Shown: one piece after another, positions 39,827-49,816 of the stretch
Layout: the number at the start of each line of letters is the position of its first letter
Numbering within the stretch: position 1 is the stretch's first letter
Source: an uncultured Clostridia bacterium
Lineage (GTDB): Bacteria > Bacillota > Clostridia > Oscillospirales > Oscillospiraceae
Direction of reading: 5' to 3'
Assembly (NCBI GenBank): GCA_947058885.1
Contig: CAMSIF010000004.1
Location: forward strand, 1-53,087
Length of the DNA stretch: 53,087 nucleotides
The notes under the pieces: model-generated
Told to the model about the DNA's origin: nothing
Seen by the model: the letters and a program-made list of their open reading frames with translations, nothing else
Databases searched by the model: none
Position numbers and translations under genes: made by a program

Positions 39827-40062
39827 AGATTCTTCCCCCTCCGCCTAGTTCTGGGATAAGCTCTCGGCTCATTTGTCAATTTCAGCAAATAGTCCACACT
39901 TGTCTGATAAAACTCCGCCAGCCGCACCAACAGCTCATCCGTCCACTGCTGCTTTCCCGTTTCCAAATAACTATATTTCCTCTGTGAAATTCCAATAGAC
40001 TGTGCAACCTCGCTTTGAGTCAACTCCCTGTCAGTACGCAAATCTTTAATTCTCGTCTCCAT
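39823..40062 (-). CDS. Small XRE-family HTH protein
   Basis: IKDLRTDRELTQSEVAQSIGISQRKYSYLETGKQQWTDELLVRLAEFYQTSVDYLLKLTNE; 4-nt overlap with comF start. Confidence 0.9.
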   Translation of the reverse strand: METRIKDLRTDRELTQSEVAQSIGISQRKYSYLETGKQQWTDELLVRLAEFYQTSVDYLLKLTNEPRAYPRTRRRGKNL

Positions 40063-40236
40063 TTTATCACCTAAGATAGCATATACTAGATGGAAAATAT
40101 CTAAGTCGCCGTAGATGAATTTTATCTAAAAAACTCATTTAAACAATATGAAGTTATACATTTTACGCAAGAGCTGACGCAGCTTCTGCCACGCCAGCCC
40201 CCGCGTTCCTATTTTTCTCACGCCGCATTAAGCCTG

Positions 40237-41565
40237 TCATATTCCGCCATATTTTGCCGCCATCCGTTCCATTCCGCCGCAAGTCATAGTCCCCTCTGGG
40301 CACCGGCCCTGCATAAAACAGCTGGGACCAAACCGTCCAAAAAGCGCGGGGAAGGATTCTCGAAGCCGTTCCAACATAGCCTCCGCAATACCGCGTATCT
40401 CCCACTGCGCCCTAGAACAGGTACGCAGTTGTATAAAGTGCCGCAGTTCCCGAGCATTAATAGTTGTCATCAGATTCATGACACATCCACTAAGGGCAAA
40501 ATAAGTACGGTATTTTACCAGCTGAGGATCCCTGAACAAGCTCGCCCGTGTACCACAAGCGATTTCTACAGCATTGCAGTACCGTTCTCTCGCCGCCGGG
40601 TTGCCGACCACAGTTTCAGGAAGAATAACCCGGCTATAATCCAAGCTCTCAATAGACGGCACGATTACCGATTGCATTCTATGACGGACCATATGGGTTA
40701 CACCCGAGAGTGTCACCCCTGAAAGCAGAAAAGTATACGCCAGTTGTTCCAGTTCCCGAGGCCGGGGCGAACGCAGCAGCGCGGCCAAATCAAATTCCCC
40801 GCCAGTATTCTGAACGCGGTGAGCGGCGCGGAGCAGCTCCAACGGCGTTTCAGGAGCATCCACCAGCTGGACTCCCCCCGCTTCCCCTTGGGACAGCAGT
40901 ACCGGCGGTCCCTCCAGGTACGTAGGAATGGTAACCTCAACGCCATCACTACTTCTCGCCAGCTCGCACAACAGGGAGGGAAACAGGTCTTCCAGCTGAA
41001 TCTCCAGTTGTTCCGCCAGCAGTTGGAACTCCGGAAAATTCCGCCCTCTTCCATACCGCATAGCACGTATCATGTGGGCCAGTTCCCGGGCATTAACCGT
41101 ACAGTAAAAGTTGCTGTGAAAGGCGTAAGGCAGTAAAAACCGGGCGTCTTCCTTGGGAACGCCGTCCTCCAACAAACTGTGGTAAGCATCGAATAGGGGG
41201 TCCATATAACTTTGATAGGCCGCCAGAACGTCCCCCTTCAAATCCGGCGGAATATAATAGCCCTGCCCAGTAAAATCCACATACCGCCGGGACTTCACCG
41301 TAAAGGACGCCAACCTGTGCTCAATAAAAAACTGCTCTGCAAGCACAGACACATCGCGTAAAGCGATCGTAAATACAGCATGTTCCAGCGTAGACTTGTG
41401 TCCAGATTTCAGAACCTTTTCAATAAGCGTCCGGTTTTTTTCACTGCCCCTGGCGTTTTCAAAGATTTCCACCGCATCCCCTGACGTGGTGGAAATCCTG
41501 GCGGCGCTGGCGCAGATAGCCTCGCCGTCTGTGTTACAGCTAATAATTTTCGCCTGCGGCCCCAT
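40237..41565 (-). CDS. thyX: Tandem (two-domain) ThyX-family thymidylate synthase
   Basis: N-half: SGHKSTLEHAVFTIALRDVSVLAEQFFIEHRLASFTVKSRRYVDF; C-half: THMVRHRMQSVIVPSIES and INARELRHFIQLRTCSRAQWEIRGIAEAML. Confidence 0.88.
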   Translation of the reverse strand: MGPQAKIISCNTDGEAICASAARISTTSGDAVEIFENARGSEKNRTLIEKVLKSGHKSTLEHAVFTIALRDVSVLAEQFFIEHRLASFTVKSRRYVDFTGQGYYIPPDLKGDVLAAYQSYMDPLFDAYHSLLEDGVPKEDARFLLPYAFHSNFYCTVNARELAHMIRAMRYGRGRNFPEFQLLAEQLEIQLEDLFPSLLCELARSSDGVEVTIPTYLEGPPVLLSQGEAGGVQLVDAPETPLELLRAAHRVQNTGGEFDLAALLRSPRPRELEQLAYTFLLSGVTLSGVTHMVRHRMQSVIVPSIESLDYSRVILPETVVGNPAARERYCNAVEIACGTRASLFRDPQLVKYRTYFALSGCVMNLMTTINARELRHFIQLRTCSRAQWEIRGIAEAMLERLRESFPALFGRFGPSCFMQGRCPEGTMTCGGMERMAAKYGGI

Positions 41566-41580
41566 AGCGGAACCTCCTTT

Positions 41581-42348
41581 TTACGATTTCCGGTCCCGTT
41601 CAATCAACAGCTTCAGAGCCTCTACGCCCACCCGGACAGCGGAGCTGGTATCCTCGCTCATCTTCTGATCCAGTCCCGCAGCCTCCCGCTCCTGGTTCCA
41701 GACCACGTGGAAGCAGCTCCCGCAGCGAACGCCTAAAGCCGCCGCTACAACAAACAGAGCCGCGGACTCCATCTCACTGGCCTTGACGCCCAACCGTTTC
41801 CAAGCCTCCCACTTCTCCAGCAGCTCATAACTGACCGGCATACGCTTAGGGCTGTGCTGGCCGTAGAAGCTGTCCTTGCATTGGACAACCCCTGCGTGAC
41901 AGACCTTGCCCATAGCCTTTGCAGCCTCCACCAGTGCGCCCGTAACGCCAAAATCCGCCACCGCTGGGAACTCAATAGGCGCGTATTCCAGGCTGGTGTG
42001 CTCAAAGCGGATAGCCCCAGTCGCTACCACAATATCACCGGACTGGACGTCAATATCAATACCCCCGCAGGTACCCACCCGGACGAAAGTATCCGCTCCA
42101 ATCGCGGTCAGCTCCTCCATAGCGATAGCGGCGGAGGGGCCGCCAATACCAGTGGAACAAACAGAAACCTTCTCCCCCAGAAGCGTGCCGGTGTAGATAG
42201 TGTACTCCCTGTTCTGGCCCACAAATTTCGCATCGTCAAACAGCGCGGCAATCGACTGGCAACGGCCCGGATCGCCGGGCAGGATACAATAGCGGCCCAC
42301 GTCGCCGCGAACGCAGTTAATGTGATATTGTCTTTCTAATTCCTGCAT
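41581..42348 (-). CDS. udp: Uridine phosphorylase family protein
   Basis: [62 protein letters not shown]. Confidence 0.92.
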   Translation of the reverse strand: MQELERQYHINCVRGDVGRYCILPGDPGRCQSIAALFDDAKFVGQNREYTIYTGTLLGEKVSVCSTGIGGPSAAIAMEELTAIGADTFVRVGTCGGIDIDVQSGDIVVATGAIRFEHTSLEYAPIEFPAVADFGVTGALVEAAKAMGKVCHAGVVQCKDSFYGQHSPKRMPVSYELLEKWEAWKRLGVKASEMESAALFVVAAALGVRCGSCFHVVWNQEREAAGLDQKMSEDTSSAVRVGVEALKLLIERDRKS

Positions 42349-42488
42349 AAATAGTTCCTCCCATAGACATTTTTGGGGATTTTACTCTGCTATTATACCA
42401 TCAATTCCCTCGGGACGCAACCTGGTTTTCAGGGGGGCCCTATTCGCCATAGAGCCCCCCTGGTACCTTCATAAAAATTGCGGGAAAT

Positions 42489-45125
42489 TTACCCTTTCAT
42501 CGCCGCCGCCGACTGCTCCAGCTGAGCAATTAACGCCCGCAGCTTTTCGGCCTGCTCCCTCTGGTTCTGGACAATGTGGGCCGGGGCCTTGGAGGTAAAC
42601 GCCTCGTTATTCAGCTTCGCCTCAATGCCCTTCAAATGCCCCTCCGCCTTAGCCTTTTCCTTGGCAATGCGCTCCAACTCCTGCTGGATGTCCACCAGCT
42701 CCGCCAGGGGCATGAAAACCCGGGCCGCGTGGGTCACGACTTCCACCATGCCCTGAAAGGCCGGAGCCTGCCCGGCGTCCACCACATGGACTTCGCTCGC
42801 GGATGCCAGCCGCTGGAAGAAAGGCGCGCCTGCAAGGAAAACATCCCGCTGAGCGGTGGCAACCGTAAGCTGAACCTTCCGGCCGGGGGCCACGTTCATC
42901 TCTGCCCGGCGGGCCCGGATAGCCCGAATGGCATCCATGATGCTCTCCATGGCGGTTTCCTCTCCGGCGAACACCAACTGCCCGCTGTATTCCGGCCAGT
43001 CTGTGCGCATCAGGAAGGGACTCTCTTCCCCGGCCACATGGGGCAAAGCCTGATAGATTTCTTCCGTAATAAACGGCATAAAGGGGTGCAGCATCTTTAG
43101 AAGCTGAATCAGCACATAGCAGAGAACATTTTGGGCGTTTTCCGAACCATTCCCCTGCATACGGCTCTTGGTCAGTTCAATATACCAGTCGCAGTAGGTG
43201 TCCCAGATAAAGTCGTAAACCTTGGCCGAGGCCACGCCCAGCTCATAGGCGTCCAAATTCTCCGTAACCTCCTTGACGAGGGTGTTCAGCTTGGAGAGGA
43301 CCCACTTGTCCTCCAGCTCCAGCTTCTCCGGAAGCCTTACCTCATCAATGCTCAGATTCATCAGTACAAACCGGCTGGCGTTCCATATCTTGTTGGCGAA
43401 GTTGCGCATAGCCTCGCACTTCTCCACATAGAAGCGCATATCATTGCCGGGGCTGTTGCCGGTGATGAGATTGAAGCGGAGAGCGTCCGCGCCGTATTTG
43501 TCCGCAATCTCCAGGGGATCTATACCGTTGCCCAGGCTCTTGGACATCTTCCGGCCCTTGTCGTCCCGGACCAGGCCGTGGATGAGAACTTTCTCAAACG
43601 GAAACTTTTTCATCTGTTCACAGCCGGAGAAAATCATTCGGGCCACCCAGAAGAAGATAATATCATAACCGGTTACCAGCACGCTGGTGGGGTAGAAGTA
43701 GTCCAGCTCCGGCGTTTTTTCCGGCCAACCCAAGGTAGAGAAGGGCCAGAGGGCGGAGGAGAACCAGGTGTCCAGCACATCCGGGTCGCGCTCAATTTTT
43801 TCGCTGCCGCACTTGGCGCATTTGGTGGGGTCCTGACGGTCCACCGTGATGTGCCCGCACTCCCCGCAGGTCCAGGCGGGAATCTGGTGGCCCCACCAGA
43901 GCTGCCGGGAGATGCACCAGTCATGGACGTTTTCCATCCAGTTGGTATAGGTCTTGGAAAAGCGGTCTGGGATGAATTTGACCTCGCCGTCGTTTACCAC
44001 CCGCAGAGCTTCCTTGGCGAGAGGTTCCATCTTCACAAACCACTGGGCGGAGATGAGGGGTTCCACGTCGTTTTTGCACCGGTAGCAGGTGCCTACATTG
44101 TGGCTGTAGTCCTCGGTTTTTACCAAAAATCCCTGCTCCTCCAGGTCCCGCACAATTGCTTTGCGGCACTCGTAGCGGTCCATGCCGTTGTAAGGGCCGC
44201 CGTTTTCGTTGATGACGCCGCTGTCGCCGATGACCCGGATGGTCTCCAGGTTGTGGCGGAGCCCCACCTCAAAGTCGTTGGGATCATGGGCGGGGGTCAT
44301 CTTCACCGCGCCGGTGCCGAAACCCAACTCCACGTAATCGTCCGCCACGATAGGAATCTCCCGGTTCATAATGGGCAGGATACAGGTCTTGCCCACCAGA
44401 TGCTTAAACCGCTCGTCCTCCGGATTGACCGCCACACCGGTATCGCCCATCATGGTCTCCGGGCGGGTAGTAGCCACCACCAAATCGCCGCTGCCATCGG
44501 AGAGGGGATAGCGGATATACCACAGGTGGCCGGGCTTGTCGGCGTATTCCACCTCCGCGTCGGAGAGGGCGGTGACACAGTGGGGACACCAGTTGATGAT
44601 ACGGCTGCCCTTGTAGATCAGCCCTTTGTCGTAGAGTTCACAGAAGGTCTCCCGGACAGCCTTGGAGCATCCCTCGTCCATGGTGAACCGGGCCCGGTCC
44701 CAGTCGCAGGAGGCGCCAAGCTTCCTCTGCTGTTCCACAATGCGGTGGCCGTATTTATGCTTCCAGTCCCATACCCGCTCGAGGAACTTCTCCCGGCCTA
44801 AGTCGTGACGGGTGAGGCCCTCGCTTTTGCGAAGCTCCTCCTCCACCTTAATTTGGGTAGCAATTCCCGCGTGGTCTGTGCCCGGCATCCAAAGGGATTC
44901 GTAACCCTGCATCCGCTTGTACCGGATAAGGATATCCTGTAGGGTGCAGTCCATGGCGTGGCCCATATGGAGCTGGCCGGTGACGTTGGGGGGCGGCATG
45001 ACAATAGAAAACGGCTTTTTATCCGGGTTGGGGGCGGCCTTGAAGCAGCCGGCTTCCAACCACGACTGATAGATTTTTCCTTCCACCTCCTGGGGGTCGT
45101 AGATTTTGGGCAGTTCTTTTCTCAT
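42489..45125 (-). CDS. valS: Valyl-tRNA synthetase
   Basis: PPPNVTGQLHMGHAMDCTLQDILIRYKRMQGYESLWMPGTDHAGIATQ; GRKMSKSLGNGIDPLE; C-terminal coiled coil. Confidence 0.98.
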   Translation of the reverse strand: MRKELPKIYDPQEVEGKIYQSWLEAGCFKAAPNPDKKPFSIVMPPPNVTGQLHMGHAMDCTLQDILIRYKRMQGYESLWMPGTDHAGIATQIKVEEELRKSEGLTRHDLGREKFLERVWDWKHKYGHRIVEQQRKLGASCDWDRARFTMDEGCSKAVRETFCELYDKGLIYKGSRIINWCPHCVTALSDAEVEYADKPGHLWYIRYPLSDGSGDLVVATTRPETMMGDTGVAVNPEDERFKHLVGKTCILPIMNREIPIVADDYVELGFGTGAVKMTPAHDPNDFEVGLRHNLETIRVIGDSGVINENGGPYNGMDRYECRKAIVRDLEEQGFLVKTEDYSHNVGTCYRCKNDVEPLISAQWFVKMEPLAKEALRVVNDGEVKFIPDRFSKTYTNWMENVHDWCISRQLWWGHQIPAWTCGECGHITVDRQDPTKCAKCGSEKIERDPDVLDTWFSSALWPFSTLGWPEKTPELDYFYPTSVLVTGYDIIFFWVARMIFSGCEQMKKFPFEKVLIHGLVRDDKGRKMSKSLGNGIDPLEIADKYGADALRFNLITGNSPGNDMRFYVEKCEAMRNFANKIWNASRFVLMNLSIDEVRLPEKLELEDKWVLSKLNTLVKEVTENLDAYELGVASAKVYDFIWDTYCDWYIELTKSRMQGNGSENAQNVLCYVLIQLLKMLHPFMPFITEEIYQALPHVAGEESPFLMRTDWPEYSGQLVFAGEETAMESIMDAIRAIRARRAEMNVAPGRKVQLTVATAQRDVFLAGAPFFQRLASASEVHVVDAGQAPAFQGMVEVVTHAARVFMPLAELVDIQQELERIAKEKAKAEGHLKGIEAKLNNEAFTSKAPAHIVQNQREQAEKLRALIAQLEQSAAAMKG

Positions 45126-45153
45126 CGTAATACTCCTTCCTACGGGGCGAAAC

Positions 45154-45387
45154 AAAAATTCGCCCCAAGCAAATTGCTCAGGGCGAATTTGAAAATCCGC
45201 GGTACCACCTGAATTCCCCAGTTGGGGCGCTCGTTGCCTCTGTAACGGGAGGACCCGCCGTCCCCTACTGTCTTCAGGAACAGGGCTCTAGGGCGACTTC
45301 CGCTCCCGCCTTCCGAGGCCTTGCACCACCCGGCCTTTCTCTGCGCGGCGGCAGTAAGCGTACTAATCCCTTTCACAGCCTTTTGAT
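45154..45387 (-). promoter_or_regulatory. T-box leader of valS
   Basis: Minus strand has GGTGGTACCGCGG, a terminator ATTCGCCC...GGGCGAATTTTTG, Stem I AGTA/GAA loop and specifier GTC (Val) at 45295-45297. Confidence 0.93.
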
Positions 45388-45393
45388 GGGTGT

Positions 45394-45422
45394 AGTATAC
45401 CCAATGGGACTGCGTTTGTCAA
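45394..45422 (-). promoter_or_regulatory. Promoter of T-box-valS
   Basis: Minus strand TTGACA - 17 nt - TATACT. Confidence 0.9.
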
Positions 45423-45476
45423 GGGGGAGGGAAACGCCCTTTTATAATAAGAATTACGAAATACCGCTGGCAATTA

Positions 45477-46529
45477 CTATATAATCCATTTTTTCGCCCA
45501 AGGGACGCGCCGGAGAATCACATAACAGATAAGACTCAGTGCCAGGAGCAGCGCGGCCTGGGCCGGGACAGCCCATACTGGAGACAGAACGGAAAAATGA
45601 ATCAAGTACTGGTTTACCAGCAGCTGGAAAAACGGATGGACCAGATAGACGCAGAAGGATCCTGCGGAGAGAAAACGCACCCAGTCCGGGATAGGGCGTC
45701 CGGCCATCAGCCACTGCGCCAGCTGGAATACCCCTATGGCCATCCATACCGGGAACGGGCCAAAAGCGTCTAAATAGAATTGGTCCAGGGTTCCGGCGGC
45801 GGTACTGCGGCGCAATGTGCCGGAAAAGACCACAAGGAAGCTGGTGAGAAATAGCAGCAGCGGTGGAAGCCAGCTTTTGGGCGGATGACGCCGCAGCCAG
45901 AAGCCTAGCAGGCCCAGGCCTAGGCAAGCTATTGTCTCGGGCATGGCGTAATAATGTAAAAAAGAGGTCATTTGGGAGAAGGGCCAGAAATATTGCAGGA
46001 AAGGCACCACCGTGCTCAGAAACAGCCAGAGGAATAAAATGTACCGCAGTTCCGTCTCCGGGGCCCGGGCCAGAAGTCGGGTCAGGGGGAGGGAGAGATA
46101 CAAGGCAAAAATAAAGAAAAAATAGTACAGGTGATAATGGGTAGTGCCGTGGAGGCAGTTTTTCGCCGCCGCCAGCAGTAATTCAGGAAGGGAGGCCGTC
46201 CCCCATTTGATGTAGATACGCACACATTCGTAAAGGGCAGTCCAGACACAGAGGGCCGCTAAGAGCCGGGGCACATATCTGGTAAACAGCTTTCTAAGGG
46301 GGAGATGCCGGTCCGGGTCGTTCATCAGCGCGCCGCTGCATAGGAGAAACGCCGGGACCGCCCACCGGCCAACGCTGCCATAGAACGCCGCCGCCAGCCA
46401 GGGGGCGCTTCCTGGCTCCAGCGCGGCGAGAGGGGCTGCGCTGCAATGGATTAGAAGTACCGCGCAGGTTGCTAAGACTTTGGTCAGGTCTACCGCGCCG
46501 CTGCGGTTTTGGGATAGTTTTGGTTCCAT
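45477..46529 (-). CDS. Acyltransferase 3 family membrane protein
   Basis: VDLTKVLATCAVLLIHCSAAPL...WAVPAFLLCSGALM; about ten TMs. Confidence 0.85.
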   Translation of the reverse strand: MEPKLSQNRSGAVDLTKVLATCAVLLIHCSAAPLAALEPGSAPWLAAAFYGSVGRWAVPAFLLCSGALMNDPDRHLPLRKLFTRYVPRLLAALCVWTALYECVRIYIKWGTASLPELLLAAAKNCLHGTTHYHLYYFFFIFALYLSLPLTRLLARAPETELRYILFLWLFLSTVVPFLQYFWPFSQMTSFLHYYAMPETIACLGLGLLGFWLRRHPPKSWLPPLLLFLTSFLVVFSGTLRRSTAAGTLDQFYLDAFGPFPVWMAIGVFQLAQWLMAGRPIPDWVRFLSAGSFCVYLVHPFFQLLVNQYLIHFSVLSPVWAVPAQAALLLALSLICYVILRRVPWAKKWII

Positions 46530-46569
46530 CAAACACCTCCGGCGCGGAAGCAAAACGTAGTTTTGCGCC

Positions 46570-46606
46570 AAAGTTCTTTTTGATACTTTTTCTTTCAAGA
46601 AAAAGT
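46570..46606. repeat. 37-bp interspersed repeat, copy 2
   Basis: Identical to 10120-10156. Confidence 0.9.
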
Positions 46607-46616
46607 GTGTATGCCG

Positions 46617-47459
46617 TTAAATGCTTCTCAGCTGCCGCGCGTTTTCGTCACTGAGCTGCTGGCTGACCGCCATCTTGCGGATAATTTGTTTGACGGTGTT
46701 CTCCAGAGCGGTGCCTTCCCGGTAGTCGGCGGGATAGATGAAGTCCACGCGGCCTTGGCGCAGCAGCTGCTCCACGCCTGTCCGGTTGGCCTCCTGGTAG
46801 ACGGCCAGAGCCTGCCCGCCGTAGGCCCGCATCATCTTCATGCAGGGCACGTCGCTGAGGCCGTCGCCGATGTAAATCATGCTGGTAAAGGGGACTCGTT
46901 TGCTGTCGTCGGGCATGGAGTCGTTCAGTTTTTTGTCGTCGGAGACATCCAATACGCCCTTATTAATCCGATAGACAAACTGGGTTTTGGCGGTAAAGTT
47001 TACGGCCAGTTTGGGCCAGACGGGCCGTCCGGCCTTATCATAATAGAACTCGCTGGCGTAGACCTCTTTGAAAGCGTCCGCGATGGCGCAGCCTTCGATA
47101 ATTTCCCGAAGTCCGGAGGAAATAATATAGTGCTCTACCTGCACGCCCAGGAGGCCGCCGTAACTGCTGATTCTGTCAAACCAGTCCTGTACGCCGGGGA
47201 AGAAAGAAATACTGCGGCCGCAGTGTTTGAGGCTGTCTCTTGTAAGAGGGATGTCCAGTTCCACGCATTTGCGAATCATGGTGTACATATAGGCCAAAAC
47301 GCTGTCCATATGTTCCTGGCGGCCGAAATTATTGGCCTCGCGCCAGAAGTCGTCGGCAGTCATGCCGAGACTGGGAATAAAGGCATAATTCTCCATATCC
47401 TGCGTACAAAGGGTTTTGTCGAAATCATACAGCAAGGCGACAATCGTTTTTCCTTCCAT
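46617..47459 (-). CDS. HAD-superfamily phosphatase-like protein
   Basis: VALLYDFDKTLCTQDMENYAF (DxDxT) and MIYIGDGLSDVPCMKMMRAYGGQALAVY. Confidence 0.88.
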   Translation of the reverse strand: MEGKTIVALLYDFDKTLCTQDMENYAFIPSLGMTADDFWREANNFGRQEHMDSVLAYMYTMIRKCVELDIPLTRDSLKHCGRSISFFPGVQDWFDRISSYGGLLGVQVEHYIISSGLREIIEGCAIADAFKEVYASEFYYDKAGRPVWPKLAVNFTAKTQFVYRINKGVLDVSDDKKLNDSMPDDSKRVPFTSMIYIGDGLSDVPCMKMMRAYGGQALAVYQEANRTGVEQLLRQGRVDFIYPADYREGTALENTVKQIIRKMAVSQQLSDENARQLRSI

Positions 47460-47684
47460 AGTGAAGCTCCTCTCTTTCTTTATGTCACGGATTTCCAGCA
47501 AAGCGGCTGAAAATAAAGCGGATGGCATGAAGCAGGAATCCCCGCCAACAGAAAAACGCTTATGTATATTATACTGTTTTCAGAGTATGAAATCAATATC
47601 CCTTTTAGACTTTGGGGTTCATTTTTAGTACTGCAATCCAGAAAAAATGGAGAGCGGGGGGATACCCCCGCTCTCCGCGCCTCA

Positions 47685-48038
47685 TCATCTTAAAAAATAC
47701 ACCAGCAGCCCTGCCGCCGTGACGGCGGCTGCCGCAGCCAATAAGGTCCAGCGGGGTATTCTTTGCCATAGAGGCAGCCTGCTGGCCTGCCGGGCGGCGC
47801 AGCCCTGGGCGATGCGGCACGCCTCGCCCAACACCTGCTGGGGCGTCACGCCCTCCCCGGCAAAAACATCGTTTTTCACAATAAAAATAGCCTGCTCAAA
47901 AAGTTTTGGGTCCGGAGAGTCCACTACGATTACACGGCGGGAGGTTCCTTTTACCACGGGACGCCGCTCCTTTCTGTTGTTGAAGTTACGCTTCCATTGT
48001 TTCCCGTGCCGGGGAAATTTATACTTCTCTCTTTCCAT
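47685..48038 (-). CDS. Hypothetical protein with C-terminal TM, downstream of and overlapping spoIIE
   Basis: RRVIVVDSPDPKLFEQAIFIVKNDVFAGEGVTPQQVLGEACRIA...C-terminal TM; overlaps the spoIIE stop by 20 nt. Confidence 0.65.
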   Translation of the reverse strand: MEREKYKFPRHGKQWKRNFNNRKERRPVVKGTSRRVIVVDSPDPKLFEQAIFIVKNDVFAGEGVTPQQVLGEACRIAQGCAARQASRLPLWQRIPRWTLLAAAAAVTAAGLLVYFLR

Positions 48039-49626
48039 GTTTTTCCGGCGGCAGGTAAAGGCACAGGGCGCTGCAATCGTCGTCTCCATGCCGCCGCTCC
48101 CGGGCCTCCCGCAGGACTAACGATACCAGCATGTTGGGGTCCTCCCCCTGCCAGCCCGCCAGCAGGTTTTGCAGCCACTGGTCGTCGCCGCTGTCCGCGA
48201 CGCCGTCGCTGATCATCAACACGAAAGTGTTCTCCTCCAGAGGGAACTGGGACGCAGAGGGCGCACTGCCCGCCTCTTGCAGTCCCGCCGGGAGAGCGTT
48301 GCCCGTCAGGCGGCGGACCTTCCCCTGACGCTTGATGTAAGTGGGGGCCGCGCCGTATTTGTATAAAGCGGCCTGGCCGTCGGTGAGGCTCACCCGCAGC
48401 AGGTCAATGGTGGTAAAACAGCCCTGTTCGTCACTGCGGAGATTCAACGCGGCGTTCAGAGTTTTTAACGCGGGTTCTGCGTCGATACCCGCCATTAGGA
48501 ATTGTTCCATCAGACGCAGGGTCATCTGGCTCTCCCGCTGGGCTTCCCGTCCGCTGCCCATGCCGTCGCTGAGGAGCAGGAAGAGGCCGTTTCCGCCCCG
48601 GAAATAATTCACGCTGTCACCGCATATCCGCTGGCCCTCCTTGGGAACAGCGGCCATAGCCACATCGTAAAGCATCTCTTTCCCAGTGACGGCGGGGATT
48701 TCCGCCGGGACAGCTATCGCCTGGGCCACCAGCTCGGTGAGCTGGGCGTACTGCCCCCGGGTGCGTCTGCGCTCCTGCTCCAGCTGCCGGCGGTACTGCC
48801 GCCGCAGAAGCAGCGCGGTAACCTCGGTATTAATTGCGGAGATGAGCTGCGGAAAATGGATGCAGCGGTTAGAGAAATGGGGGGCGAAATCGCCCGCTTC
48901 CGCCCTGCCCCGGTCCAATAGGACGGGGGTGGCATCGTTGAAGGCGTTAAAAGTGGCTACATACTCCTTGTTCCAGCACACGTCCCGCAGGGCACAGCCC
49001 CGGCAGACGACCTCCGCCGCCCGGTCAAAGATGACGGCGGGGTTTTCCTCCTTTTTCGGCGGCGGCGTACCGAAGCTTTCGTATAGGGCACGCAGGGCTT
49101 CCGCGCTCAGCCGCATCCGCTGGCGGAAACCGTCGTTTTCCCGCGCGGCTTTCCGCTTTGGGATGGCTGTCTCCCGGAGGACCAGGGCGCAGTAATGGCA
49201 TAGAAAGCCCGCCAGGGCCGTGCAGGCCAGCAGGCGCAGCATCCCCGCCGCTGTAAACCCCAGTTGCAGTATGTAGGCCAATTCTACGGCCAGCGTGGCG
49301 GCGGCGGCGGTCAGAGGCCGGAACCAGGGCTGTTGAAACCAGATGGTGTCCCGAAACGCGGAGAGAGCCGCGCAGGCCAGCACCAGGATGCCGCAGCAGC
49401 GCAGCGCTGGACCGAAGTCCAAAAAGGCAAACGCGCCCAACGCGCCGCCGCAGAGGGCGGCCAGAGCGTTTTTTCCCGGCTTGCAGGCGGCCAGAAGCCC
49501 CGCCGCCAGAGGGGCGCGTCCCTCCAGGCAGCAGCCGGCGGCCACAAAGCCCGCCAGACCGTATCCCGCCAGATGGAACAGTTGGGTTTTGCCGGGCTGT
49601 TCCAGGGTAATACCGGCGATTTTCAT
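48019..49626 (-). CDS. spoIIE: Stage II sporulation protein E, PP2C-type phosphatase
   Basis: N-terminal TMs; GDSVNYFRGGNGLFLLLSDGMGSGREAQRES and TIDLLRVSLTDGQAALYKYGAAPTYIKR; start inferred. Confidence 0.92.
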   Translation of the reverse strand: MKIAGITLEQPGKTQLFHLAGYGLAGFVAAGCCLEGRAPLAAGLLAACKPGKNALAALCGGALGAFAFLDFGPALRCCGILVLACAALSAFRDTIWFQQPWFRPLTAAAATLAVELAYILQLGFTAAGMLRLLACTALAGFLCHYCALVLRETAIPKRKAARENDGFRQRMRLSAEALRALYESFGTPPPKKEENPAVIFDRAAEVVCRGCALRDVCWNKEYVATFNAFNDATPVLLDRGRAEAGDFAPHFSNRCIHFPQLISAINTEVTALLLRRQYRRQLEQERRRTRGQYAQLTELVAQAIAVPAEIPAVTGKEMLYDVAMAAVPKEGQRICGDSVNYFRGGNGLFLLLSDGMGSGREAQRESQMTLRLMEQFLMAGIDAEPALKTLNAALNLRSDEQGCFTTIDLLRVSLTDGQAALYKYGAAPTYIKRQGKVRRLTGNALPAGLQEAGSAPSASQFPLEENTFVLMISDGVADSGDDQWLQNLLAGWQGEDPNMLVSLVLREARERRHGDDDCSALCLYLPPEKHGKREV

Positions 49627-49816
49627 GCTTGTCCCCTTCTTTCCCGTGGTCTTGAGGAACATTGTAACAGGAGACAACAAAAAATGATGTCGGGAAATGA
49701 TGCTCTTTTGAGCGTGTTTCCGGGAAATATAACGTCTTTTCCCTTTAAAACCGGCAAAAACAAGAAAACCGGGACGCCAGGAAGAAAATTCCCGGCGTCC
49801 CGGCGGGCATCCGCCT

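Noticed and set aside
43131-44801. 556-aa plus-strand ORF opposite valS
   Set aside because: Shadow ORF.
45131-45376. 78-aa minus-strand ORF (45140-45376) upstream of valS
   Set aside because: Lies inside the T-box leader; explained by the RNA element.
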